Shown one piece after another: positions 33,707-41,248 of a stretch of 64,000 nt of DNA. Source of the DNA: Alistipes sp. (lineage in GTDB: Bacteria; Bacteroidota; Bacteroidia; Bacteroidales; Rikenellaceae); the NCBI GenBank assembly GCA_017623505.1, contig JAGAOZ010000016.1, positions 1 to 64,000 of the forward strand. Direction: 5' to 3'. The notes below the pieces were generated by a model. The model was not told the DNA's origin. It ran no database searches and saw only the letters and a program-made list of their open reading frames with translations. The position numbers and the translations under genes were made by a program. Numbering within the stretch: the stretch's first letter is position 1; every line of letters begins with the position of its first letter.

Positions 33707-36700
33707 ATGAATATTTGGCGATTGATATATTTGTTGTTACTTACGCTCTGCTTTGGCAGTTGTGCTGTCGATTCTGTCGATGTTGATATGGGCGTGCGTG
33801 AGGGAGAGCCTGTGGAACTTATCCTACACTTTGGCGCACAGGATATCGAGCATAATATCGTTACTCGTCAGACGATGCCGGAGGTTTCGGATGAGGCCAA
33901 GATTTGGAACCTCTACGTCTATATCTTTGATAGTGAAGGCAATAAGATTTACGGTAACTATTTCGATGTTGCCGATGTTTTGGCGTCGGCTAATGCTGTT
34001 CAGAACTCCGACGTGGATGCGTGGTATGTTACCGTCCCCGAGGGCGACAGCCAAAGTTGCTCCGGTACGGTCAAGATTCACACTATTGCTCGTTCCGGCT
34101 GTAAGATTTTCGGCATCTCGAATATCGACTCCAAGATGGTAAGTATCTCGCCAGAGATTTTGGAGCGTGTCCAGCATGAGGACGAGTTGTTGGATATGGT
34201 CGTATCGCTCAACCAGGAGTTCGTTGAGCGAAGTGGCTATTTCCCTATGACGGGCGAACTCTCACCTGTCAATACAGCTGCTTTGTCGGGCACTCTGGAG
34301 CTGTGCCGTATCGACGCCAAGGTGCGTTTTTGGGTTAAGGTTGGCAACGATGATATCGACTCTTTCGAGCTTAAGAAATGGCAGATTTTCAATGTTTCGG
34401 GTGATAGCTACCTTATGGGTAGAGATGTGCGAGGCAAGTATGGTTTCCCGACTACCGATTCAGCGCAATATTATTTCGATACACAAACAAAAAATGTTGA
34501 GAATGAGGAGGTTTACGATGCAGGTACGAGTGATGCTGCCGATGACGATAAGATTCGTTACGGCTTCTCGTTCTACCTGCTGGAGAATGCCCTGCAACCT
34601 AAAAAGAGCCCAACCTCTTATAGCGACCGAGAGCGACAGGTCAAGAGTGCAGAGGGTTTGAATGGTGAGTGGGAGTATGCCAACGACAACTCGACCTATG
34701 TGGTGCTGACGGGCCGCCTCACGATGAATACCGACTATGCTATCTCGGAGGATGAGGTCAAGGATGGCTGTACGCTTAGTGCCGAGGTGCGTTATGTGGT
34801 GCATCTGGGCGACTTCTCGCACGCCGGTCCGGCAGACTTCTCTACCGAGCGTAACACCTCATACACCTACACCGTTACGGTCAATGGCGTGAATGATATA
34901 CGCGTCGAGGTAGATAGCTCGAACGATGATACGGAGGGCATTACAGAGAATGCTCCGGGAGCTACGGGCGAAGTGACAATTGCCTTGCAGGAGATTTTCG
35001 ACTGCGATGCTCACTACGAGACACACGTTATGAGCTTCGACCAGAAATATATCAAGGCTGATGATGTTACGTGGTATGTTCGTACCCCTTTCAGCGAGGG
35101 TAAGCCTACGGTAATCAATGGAACGGATGTGACTACGGGTTTGGACTTCAAGTGGGTGGAGTTCCGCCTTAATGAGAAGTGGAATAATATCTACTCCGAG
35201 AAACGTATGCTCTATGTTCCTCACTCTACCAAGGTCGATGCTTCGGGCAACCCATACCCTTCCTCTGACGGTAAGACGATGTATGTCGATGAACTTGTGA
35301 AGTTCCTGCGAGAGCAGAAGCAGGCATACGATGCTGGCGAAGCCAACCTCTTCGACCGTAATGGTAAGCTTGTGATTACGGCATTTGTCAATGAGTTCTA
35401 TTACGATGAGCATCCATTCATCTCATCAGCCGGACCGTTGCTTTGGAAACGTGTTGTCAATCAAGATAATATGCGTTTGATGCACATCCTCTCCGATACC
35501 AAGGAGAGCCTCGATAAGGAGAGTACGGTTGTCGGCTCGTCATATACCATTCAGCAGCGTTCGATACAGTCTGTTTACAACCAGAATCACGCCGATTTGC
35601 AGACTGCATGGGGCATGGAGCATTTCGATGAGTATGGGCGACTGACCTACGACCCTGCGGGCACAGGCGTCTCGGAGGATAGAGGCAATGGTGATGACTA
35701 TAATGGTCGCCTTAACACCCTGCGGGAGTGGGGTTTGGTTGGCAGTAGCGGCACAGCCTTTATGGAGGGCGTCAGATGGGATAAGTACCTCAATCTGACA
35801 GCCACCAACGAGGAGTCGGTGTTGCGTGACGGCACTAAGAACGATGACAACTATAAGTATCTGCGCTACTCTTGTCTTTCGCGCAATCGTGACAATAATG
35901 GCAACGGCATTATCGACCCGGGCGAGGTGCGCTGGTATATGGCTTCCATTAAACAGCTTATCGGAGTGTGGATGGGTGCCGATGGTATAGATAATACGTC
36001 ACGACTGTATAAGCGTACAGCGAGTGAGAAGGCGAGCGATGACGAGAGGCTGTGGCGTCAGCATGTCGTATCGAGTACGCGCTATGGCTCTAATAGCAAT
36101 ACCCCATACGTTGTTTGGGCCGAGGAGGGCTCCTCTATTGGTGATTTGCAGGGCTCTACGGAGTGGGGACGTATGACCGATTGGGAGGTGCGATGTGTGC
36201 GTAATCTCGGTATGGATGACAGCGACGATGCCGACTTGGAGGCTACGGCTACGGACTATGTTCAGATTAAGGGTAGTGATGCTGTGCCACTCTTCGATTT
36301 GAACTACCTCAATGAGAAATCTATCCGCTATCTTGGTCAGGATGGTGTCGATTTGGTATATTCCGATGAGCTCTCGGCGCAGAACCGACTCTATTGGCAG
36401 TTTGAGGCTACATCACTTGATTGCCCAAGTTACTCGGCTATCACCTTCCCCGATATGCAGGCAAATATCGACCGTTCGCTCGGTAATAACCCATATTGCC
36501 CTCCGGGTTACCGTCTGCCTAATCAACGAGAGATGACCCTGATGCACTTCTATTGTGCTTCATCGTTCTGGAATGGAGTCTATCAGGCATATACCCGTAC
36601 CTACTACTCCTATGGTATGAATGGTAGCAACCCTAAGCCTACCGAGACAGATCCAAGTTACAGCAATCAGCAGAAGACGGGATGGTCACGTGATAGCCGT

Positions 36701-36781
36701 AATATATATATGGAGAACAGCCTTCGGGAGAGTGGCCAACGCTCTACGGGAGCTCGCTGTGTCCGTGACGTCGCAAGATAG
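33707..36781 (+). CDS. DUF4906-type large fimbrial tip lipoprotein
   Basis: A 1024-residue lipoprotein (LCFGSC, Cys 19) with a Thr-Arg site at residue 54 (NIVTR-QTMPE) and an N-terminal fimbrial domain (AKIWNLYVYIFDSEGNKIY). The long middle part follows the DUF4906 pattern, including a calcium-loop-like DNNGNGIIDPGEVRWY (~residues 727-742) and a C-terminal C-type-lectin/FISUMP-like segment NPYCPPGYRLPNQREMTLM ending in STGARCVRDV. As the last and largest gene of the fimbrial operon it is the probable tip adhesin. Confidence 0.8.
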   Translation: MNIWRLIYLLLLTLCFGSCAVDSVDVDMGVREGEPVELILHFGAQDIEHNIVTRQTMPEVSDEAKIWNLYVYIFDSEGNKIYGNYFDVADVLASANAVQNSDVDAWYVTVPEGDSQSCSGTVKIHTIARSGCKIFGISNIDSKMVSISPEILERVQHEDELLDMVVSLNQEFVERSGYFPMTGELSPVNTAALSGTLELCRIDAKVRFWVKVGNDDIDSFELKKWQIFNVSGDSYLMGRDVRGKYGFPTTDSAQYYFDTQTKNVENEEVYDAGTSDAADDDKIRYGFSFYLLENALQPKKSPTSYSDRERQVKSAEGLNGEWEYANDNSTYVVLTGRLTMNTDYAISEDEVKDGCTLSAEVRYVVHLGDFSHAGPADFSTERNTSYTYTVTVNGVNDIRVEVDSSNDDTEGITENAPGATGEVTIALQEIFDCDAHYETHVMSFDQKYIKADDVTWYVRTPFSEGKPTVINGTDVTTGLDFKWVEFRLNEKWNNIYSEKRMLYVPHSTKVDASGNPYPSSDGKTMYVDELVKFLREQKQAYDAGEANLFDRNGKLVITAFVNEFYYDEHPFISSAGPLLWKRVVNQDNMRLMHILSDTKESLDKESTVVGSSYTIQQRSIQSVYNQNHADLQTAWGMEHFDEYGRLTYDPAGTGVSEDRGNGDDYNGRLNTLREWGLVGSSGTAFMEGVRWDKYLNLTATNEESVLRDGTKNDDNYKYLRYSCLSRNRDNNGNGIIDPGEVRWYMASIKQLIGVWMGADGIDNTSRLYKRTASEKASDDERLWRQHVVSSTRYGSNSNTPYVVWAEEGSSIGDLQGSTEWGRMTDWEVRCVRNLGMDDSDDADLEATATDYVQIKGSDAVPLFDLNYLNEKSIRYLGQDGVDLVYSDELSAQNRLYWQFEATSLDCPSYSAITFPDMQANIDRSLGNNPYCPPGYRLPNQREMTLMHFYCASSFWNGVYQAYTRTYYSYGMNGSNPKPTETDPSYSNQQKTGWSRDSRNIYMENSLRESGQRSTGARCVRDVAR

Positions 36782-36959
36782 GTAATCGAGATTTAGTAAC
36801 TCGGTCATACAACCGCTTTGCTATTATGCTTTGTGATGAATTTATCAATGCGAGCCCTTGATGTGGGATGTAAGGAGACGTTATTAAGATGAATATCGCC
36901 CTAAAATAGGTGCTCAGATGATAAAAATAGAGCTATACACCATTTTTTTTGCAAAAAAA

Positions 36960-36990
36960 TTTGCGGAATAAAATTTTTGCCCTATATTTG
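36960..36990 (+). promoter_or_regulatory. tRNA-Glu promoter
   Basis: TTTG (36960-36963), 19 bases, TATATTTG (36983-36990), a full consensus match, 15 bases before the tRNA. Confidence 0.8.
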
Positions 36991-37005
36991 CACCACGAAA
37001 CAAGC

Positions 37006-37077
37006 GGTGGATTCATCTAAGGGCTAGGATACATGCCTCTCACGCATGACATAGGGGTTCGAATCCCCTATCCACTA
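37006..37077 (+). tRNA. tRNA-Glu(CUC)
   Basis: A 72-base cloverleaf. Acceptor GGTGGAT pairs with ATCCACT (G1-U72 wobble), the anticodon stem CATGC/GCATG encloses CTCTCAC with anticodon CTC, and the T arm is AGGGG-TTCGAAT-CCCCT. The discriminator is A and no CCA is encoded. It has its own promoter and terminator. Confidence 0.92.
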
Positions 37078-37083
37078 CAAAAC

Positions 37084-37113
37084 AAAAGCAGTCAAATATT
37101 GACTGCTTTTTTG
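37084..37113 (+). terminator. tRNA-Glu terminator
   Basis: GCAGTCAA/TTGACTGC stem with a 3-base loop, extended by flanking A and T, followed by TTTTTT. Confidence 0.9.
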
Positions 37114-37424
37114 TTTTGTAGCCCCATATTTATATTCCCTCCCCTCTGTCCCCTCCCTTTGTCAAAGGGAGGGGCTCTTTAGTTTGAAACCACAGAAGCG
37201 CAGCGGCTTGTTGAGGTTATAAAAATATTTTGACTGCTTTTGTTTTGTAGTCATATTTATATTCCCTCCCCTCTGTCCCCTCCCTTTGGGAGAGAATAAA
37301 CTCCCCCTTGTCTGCTCTCGCTCGGCATAGCGTGCAAACACCCTCTGCCCTCACTTACTCGCAGCCTTGACAAAGGGCGGGGCTCTTTAGTTTGAAACCA
37401 CAGAAGCGCAGCGGCCTATTGAGG
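37099..37424 (+). repeat. tandem duplication downstream of tRNA-Glu
   Basis: Two direct copies start at 37099 and 37230 with the terminator 3' arm TTGACTGC, continue with TTTGTTTTGTAG, then ATTTATATTCCCTCCCC, and end with GCGCAGCGG near 37206 and 37413. The second copy carries ~75 extra bases. The first copy contains a perfect 12-bp inverted repeat, CCCCTCCCTTTG with its complement (37150-37174). The whole 37114-37569 gap has no gene. Confidence 0.8.
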
Positions 37425-37509
37425 CTCAGTCGTAAATTCCAGTGGGGATTGAAAAAAATCACACAAAAAATAGTGTTACAATAGTTCTCTCTTTTGGGGG
37501 AATTTGTGC

Positions 37510-37517
37510 TATATTTG
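37510..37517 (+). promoter_or_regulatory. -7 promoter element of the zinc-ribbon gene
   Basis: TATATTTG matches TAnnTTTG 53 bases before the start. The nearest TTTG is 13 bases upstream, too close for a normal -33. Confidence 0.5.
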
Positions 37518-37569
37518 TTGTGGTAAATATGCAATTCACTCTATGTTTAACATTTAATACCTAAAAATT

Positions 37570-38133
37570 ATGTCTACTGTATGTCCAAAATGTGGTAAGG
37601 AACTTGCTGAGAGCGAGGTTTTTTGCACTAATTGTGGTACTCCGGCGCCTGCTGCGCCTCATGCTTGTTCTGCTCAGGTAGAGAAGCCTGCATGTGCTTG
37701 CGGCTCGTTTGGTTGTGGTTTGACCATCGCTGCGTTATCTCTTGCATCTGTTATCTTCTTGCTCTGTTTGATTACCGCTTTTGTTGATAGCTCAACCTTT
37801 ATCAACCGCCTCTACACAACTGTATTAACATGGAATCTTCCATTGGTCGCTGTGTTGATGATTATCTTTAGCTTTGCTCTTAACTGTAAGCGTGGCGCAT
37901 GCAATCTTTTGAATTGGATTGCAACGGGCGTTATGGTTCTTGCATTCTTCTTTAGCAACGTTACCAAGAACACAGTGCAGGATGCTGTCAGCAATGCTGA
38001 TAATTTTGTTGGTATTGTAGCTGAGGCTATCGTCGATAATGTAGATAATATCGAGGATTGGCAGGATGATATGCAGTCAGCCATTGAGGATGCTGAGGAT
38101 GAGATTCGTGATCGTTACGATGACGAGTGGTAG
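37570..38133 (+). CDS. zinc-ribbon membrane protein
   Basis: A 187-residue protein starting with a zinc ribbon (CPKCGKE..CTNCGTP, residues 5-26), a short Cys-rich linker (CACGSFGC), then three hydrophobic helices (~49-71, 85-105, 113-127) and an acidic C-terminal tail with many Asp and Glu (DNVDNIEDWQDDMQSAIED). Zinc ribbons of this type occur on many small membrane proteins with unknown roles. It is monocistronic between its own promoter and a strong terminator. Confidence 0.75.
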   Translation: MSTVCPKCGKELAESEVFCTNCGTPAPAAPHACSAQVEKPACACGSFGCGLTIAALSLASVIFLLCLITAFVDSSTFINRLYTTVLTWNLPLVAVLMIIFSFALNCKRGACNLLNWIATGVMVLAFFFSNVTKNTVQDAVSNADNFVGIVAEAIVDNVDNIEDWQDDMQSAIEDAEDEIRDRYDDEW

Positions 38134-38161
38134 TCGTTTGCAGACTTTGGTATAAATAGCT

Positions 38162-38196
38162 AAGGCGTGTCCAAAAGTTTGTTGGACACGCCTTTT
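38162..38196 (+). terminator. terminator after the zinc-ribbon gene
   Basis: AAGGCGTGTCCAA pairs over 13 bases with TTGGACACGCCTT around a 7-base loop and is followed by TTG. It may also serve the convergent DUF1080 gene. Confidence 0.9.
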
Positions 38197-38223
38197 GTTT
38201 GTTATACTGATTCTCTCTCCGCT

Positions 38224-38925
38224 TTACAACTCCTTCACTCTGACGTTGCGGATTTTTATACCCTCGCCGTGACCGAGGAATCCGATGTGTCCCTTCTTGT
38301 TGAATAGTCCGGGGTGGTCCTTACCATCTACCGTGTAAGGGTTTTTACCTCCGTCAGGAGCTACGTTGTGACCCTGGCATGCCTCGCGGATGTTGCCGTC
38401 GAGAATCACCTCACCATTTACCGTTACGGTGATGTGGTCGCCCTCGGCGCGTATCTCCTCGGTGTTCCACTCACCCAATTTAGGTGAAGCGATGCGCTTT
38501 GCAGGGATGATGCCATATACCGAGCCGTGTACCTGATGAGGCTTGAGCCAGCTGTACTTCGGTGCGTCGTGGTCGAGGATTTGTATCTCCATACCCTCAT
38601 ACGCTGCATCGACATTCATCGGCGTACGGATTCCGACACCATTATTTACACCCTCTATGTCGAAGCAGAACTCAAAGCGCAGTACAAAATCCGAGTACTC
38701 CTTCTTGGTGTATAGGTTTCCCTCCGTTCCGTATTTTGCAGTCACGTAGATATAGTCATCCTGCATCTGATAACCTTCTAAGTTGCCGGTCCACTTCTTC
38801 ATTGATGTTCCATCGAACAAAACCTTAAAACCCTCTTTCAGCTCTTCGGGAGTTGCGGTGTGCTTCTGAGCCGATACGCCTGCAGTGGCCATTACGGCTG
38901 CGAATAAAAATAAAAAACGTTTCAT
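38224..38925 (-). CDS. DUF1080 (3-keto-disaccharide hydrolase-like) secreted protein
   Basis: A 233-residue exported protein (signal peptide ending ATAGVSAQ). The rest is one DUF1080/PF06439 domain, a concanavalin-like beta-sandwich: GFKVLFDGTSMKKWTGN, DFVLRFEFCFD..NNGVGIRTP, EMQILDHDAP-like EIQILDHDAPKY, HGSVYGIIPAK and GHIGFLGHGEGIKIRNVRVKEL. Some members hydrolyse 3-keto-glycosides in Bacteroidota; this activity is inferred only. It is isolated from any PUL here. Confidence 0.88.
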   Translation of the reverse strand: MKRFLFLFAAVMATAGVSAQKHTATPEELKEGFKVLFDGTSMKKWTGNLEGYQMQDDYIYVTAKYGTEGNLYTKKEYSDFVLRFEFCFDIEGVNNGVGIRTPMNVDAAYEGMEIQILDHDAPKYSWLKPHQVHGSVYGIIPAKRIASPKLGEWNTEEIRAEGDHITVTVNGEVILDGNIREACQGHNVAPDGGKNPYTVDGKDHPGLFNKKGHIGFLGHGEGIKIRNVRVKEL

Positions 38926-38969
38926 ATTATTACCTTACATATATTGGATATGTAAAGTTACACAAAAAT

Positions 38970-39000
38970 TTTGTTCTACCCGACAAAACTCTTATTTTTG
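38970..39000 (+). promoter_or_regulatory. promoter of xerC
   Basis: TTTG (38970-38973), 19 bases, TATTTTTG (38993-39000), a full consensus match 18 bases before the start at 39019. Confidence 0.75.
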
Positions 39001-39018
39001 TTATTATAAAAAACAGCA

Positions 39019-39939
39019 ATGATGCAAAACGCCGAGATTATAGAGTTGTTTAGCAGCTATCTGCTTGCTGAGCGTCGCTACTCGCCTCTCACGGTGCGTA
39101 ACTACCTGCACGACGTGAGGGAGCTTGTTGCGTGGGGAGAGCGTACGGGTGGCGAGTTCTCGCTGCTGAAACTCTGCCGCGACGATTTGCGCGACTGGAT
39201 AGTGTCGCTATCCGATAGCGGTAAACTCTCTGCGGCCTCTATTAATCGTATGATGGCGTCGGTGCGTGCTCTGTATCGTTTTCTGCGTCAGCGAGGCTAC
39301 GTAGAACAAAATATATGCTCCTTGGTACCTACTCTTAAAGCTGCCAAACGCCTGCCACATTTTGTTGCCGATGGTCGTATGCTCGATGTTATTGCGGAGG
39401 TTTTGAATCGTCTGCGTAGTGAGAGTTGGCGGGAGCGTCGCGATGCGATGATTGTCTTGTTGCTCTATGGCTGTGGTCTGCGTTTAGCGGAGCTTACGGC
39501 TATTTGTCTGGATGATTTCTCGGATGATTTCCAAACGCTTAAGGTGCGCGGAAAAGGCGATAAGGAGCGCATTGTCCCTCTTCATGAGCGTATAGCTTGT
39601 GAGGTTAAACTTTTTATGACGCAAAATTTGCCGAAAAATATTTGCACAAACCATAAAAATTTATTATTTTTATCGGTGAAAGGTCAGCCTATTACTCGTA
39701 TTGATGTTCAGCGCAGTGTGGCTCGTCTTTTGGAGGAGTGTGGAGTGCAGGGTAAGCGTTCGCCCCATGTGTTGCGACACACCTTTGCGACACATCTGTT
39801 GAATGACGGGGCAGATTTGCGAGAGATTCAGGAGTTGTTGGGCCATACGTCGTTGGCGGCGACGCAGGTCTATACTCACAGTAATATCGCCGACTTGATG
39901 GATATTTATGCCAAGGCCCACCCTCGAGAGGAGGAGTAG
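39019..39939 (+). CDS. xerC: XerC/D-type tyrosine recombinase
   Basis: A 306-residue tyrosine recombinase: N-terminal SAM-like DNA-binding domain (ERRYSPLTVRNYLHDVREL) and C-terminal catalytic domain with Arg in YGCGLRLAELTAI, Lys in RGKGDKER, HVLRHTFATHLL, GHTSLAATQVYTH with the nucleophile Tyr. Length and the raiA gene directly behind it are typical of the housekeeping chromosome-dimer recombinase of Bacteroidota rather than an element integrase. Whether it is XerC or XerD was not resolved. Confidence 0.92.
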   Translation: MMQNAEIIELFSSYLLAERRYSPLTVRNYLHDVRELVAWGERTGGEFSLLKLCRDDLRDWIVSLSDSGKLSAASINRMMASVRALYRFLRQRGYVEQNICSLVPTLKAAKRLPHFVADGRMLDVIAEVLNRLRSESWRERRDAMIVLLLYGCGLRLAELTAICLDDFSDDFQTLKVRGKGDKERIVPLHERIACEVKLFMTQNLPKNICTNHKNLLFLSVKGQPITRIDVQRSVARLLEECGVQGKRSPHVLRHTFATHLLNDGADLREIQELLGHTSLAATQVYTHSNIADLMDIYAKAHPREEE

Positions 39940-40013
39940 GCGGAGTTTGCGAACACAAGTTATCTCGCAAGAGATACTTTATATTATATTGTTTAACTCT
40001 AAATTTTAAGGCT

Positions 40014-40301
40014 ATGAACGTACAGATTCAATCAGTGAAATTCGACGCGAGTAAGAAACTAATCGAATTCATCGAGAAAAAGTTAGCCAAGTTGGACCGT
40101 GTTGCCGAGAACGCAACAGGAGTTGATGTAGTGTTGAAGCTTGAGAAGGATGACGAGAAGGGTAACAAAAATGTTGTTATCACTCTTCGTATGCCGGGAG
40201 GTGACATCCGCGTCGAAGAGCAGAAACGTACTTTTGAGGAGGCTGTTGATGAAGCCTTGGATGTTTTGAAGCGTCAAATCGAAAAACGCAAAGATAAGTA
40301 A
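40014..40301 (+). CDS. raiA: ribosome hibernation factor HPF/RaiA
   Basis: A 95-residue short-form hibernation-promoting factor: MNVQIQSVKFDASKKLIEFIEKKLAKL, then VVLKLEKDDEKGNK and the helix RTFEEAVDEALDVLKRQIEKRKDK. It binds the small ribosomal subunit in stationary phase and inactivates ribosomes. It lies 74 bases behind xerC, probably in the same transcript, and ends before an intrinsic terminator. Confidence 0.95.
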   Translation: MNVQIQSVKFDASKKLIEFIEKKLAKLDRVAENATGVDVVLKLEKDDEKGNKNVVITLRMPGGDIRVEEQKRTFEEAVDEALDVLKRQIEKRKDK

Positions 40302-40327
40302 TAGCAAACGGTTAAATTAATAAATAG

Positions 40328-40355
40328 TCCGGTCTTGTTTAAGACCGGATTTTTT
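40328..40355 (+). terminator. terminator after raiA
   Basis: TCCGGTCTT-GTTT-AAGACCGGA with a following T-run. The T-run runs into the next gene's promoter. Confidence 0.92.
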
Positions 40356-40366
40356 ATCTACCTTTG
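40335..40366 (+). promoter_or_regulatory. promoter of the second SDR gene, overlapping the terminator
   Basis: TTG in the terminator loop (40335-40337) and TACCTTTG at 40359-40366 with a 21-base spacer. The start codon is 17 bases downstream. Confidence 0.65.
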
Positions 40367-40383
40367 TATAAAACATTTCGAGT

Positions 40384-41175
40384 ATGAACTATGCACTCAT
40401 CACGGGGGCCTCGTCGGGTATAGGCTTATGCTATGCCGAAGAGTTGGCTCTGCGTGGTTATAATATCATCGTTGTCAGCAATCAGGCTCAGCAGAATGAG
40501 ATTGTTGCCAAGCAGCTTCGCGAGCGTTTTGCCGTTGAGGCTATCGCTCTCTATGCCGACTTGACGGAGCCGGATGCTGCCCAGATGATTTTTCGGAGCT
40601 GTGAGGAGTTGGGTGTTGTGGTTGATGTGCTGATTAACAATGCTGGTATGTTACTCTTTGGGCATATGACCAACACCTCGGAGCAGCAACTACAACGTAT
40701 CATTGCCTTGCATTGTACTACGCCGACGATGCTGTGCCGTCTATTTGGTGAGCAGATGTGCCGTCGTGGCATGGGGCATATTCTACTCATGTCCTCCATT
40801 ACGGCATGGACTCCCTATCCCACCATCTCGCACTACGCCTCGACGAAGGCCTATCTGAAGAATTTTGGCGAGTCTATATGGTGGGAGATGCGCCGTTGTG
40901 GTGTTAAGGTGACTACGGTCTTCCCTTCGGCTGTCGATACACCTTTTTATAATCTGGACGAAAAGCTTCGCCGCCGCTTGTTGTGGTGGGGCGTTATGAT
41001 GAAGCCGGAGGATGTTGCGCGTCGAGCGCTGAAGGCGATGTTTAAGGGGCGTCGTAAGTGTCTGCCGGGAGTCTTAACCGCTATTGAGGCGGGATTATGT
41101 GCTGCGCTTCCGGGTTGGATGTTACGCCCCGTGCTGAAGATTCCTCAGGTGCGTAAGATTTTGGAGAGCGTATAA
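40384..41175 (+). CDS. short-chain dehydrogenase/reductase (SDR)
   Basis: A 263-residue SDR with the GASSGIG nucleotide motif (residues 8-14), NNAG (~residue 87), catalytic Ser in LLMSSITA and YASTK (~155-159). The C-terminal part contains LPGVLTAIEAGLCAALPGWMLRP, a hydrophobic segment seen in DltE/YbbO-like SDRs that act on lipids. The substrate is unknown. It is distinct from the SDR at 1756-2508 (different length and C-terminus). Confidence 0.88.
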   Translation: MNYALITGASSGIGLCYAEELALRGYNIIVVSNQAQQNEIVAKQLRERFAVEAIALYADLTEPDAAQMIFRSCEELGVVVDVLINNAGMLLFGHMTNTSEQQLQRIIALHCTTPTMLCRLFGEQMCRRGMGHILLMSSITAWTPYPTISHYASTKAYLKNFGESIWWEMRRCGVKVTTVFPSAVDTPFYNLDEKLRRRLLWWGVMMKPEDVARRALKAMFKGRRKCLPGVLTAIEAGLCAALPGWMLRPVLKIPQVRKILESV

Positions 41176-41196
41176 GGGTATAGTAACTAAATAAGA

Positions 41197-41224
41197 TAGG
41201 GTGTCTGAACTTACAGACACCCTA
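41197..41224. terminator. bidirectional terminator
   Basis: TAGGGTGTCTG with its perfect 11-base complement and a 6-base loop, between the convergent SDR and M16 peptidase genes, T-rich on the plus-strand side. Confidence 0.85.
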
Positions 41225-41248
41225 TTCTTCATTTTATTCCAAACTGAA

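Noticed and set aside
37099..37424. Possible CRISPR array behind tRNA-Glu
   Set aside because: Only two long, unequal copies exist, with no short regular repeats or unique spacers and no cas genes.
39019..39939. Tyrosine recombinase as integrase of a mobile island at the neighbouring tRNA-Glu
   Set aside because: It is followed by raiA as in the housekeeping xer locus of Bacteroidota and no other mobile genes or attachment pair enclose a region.
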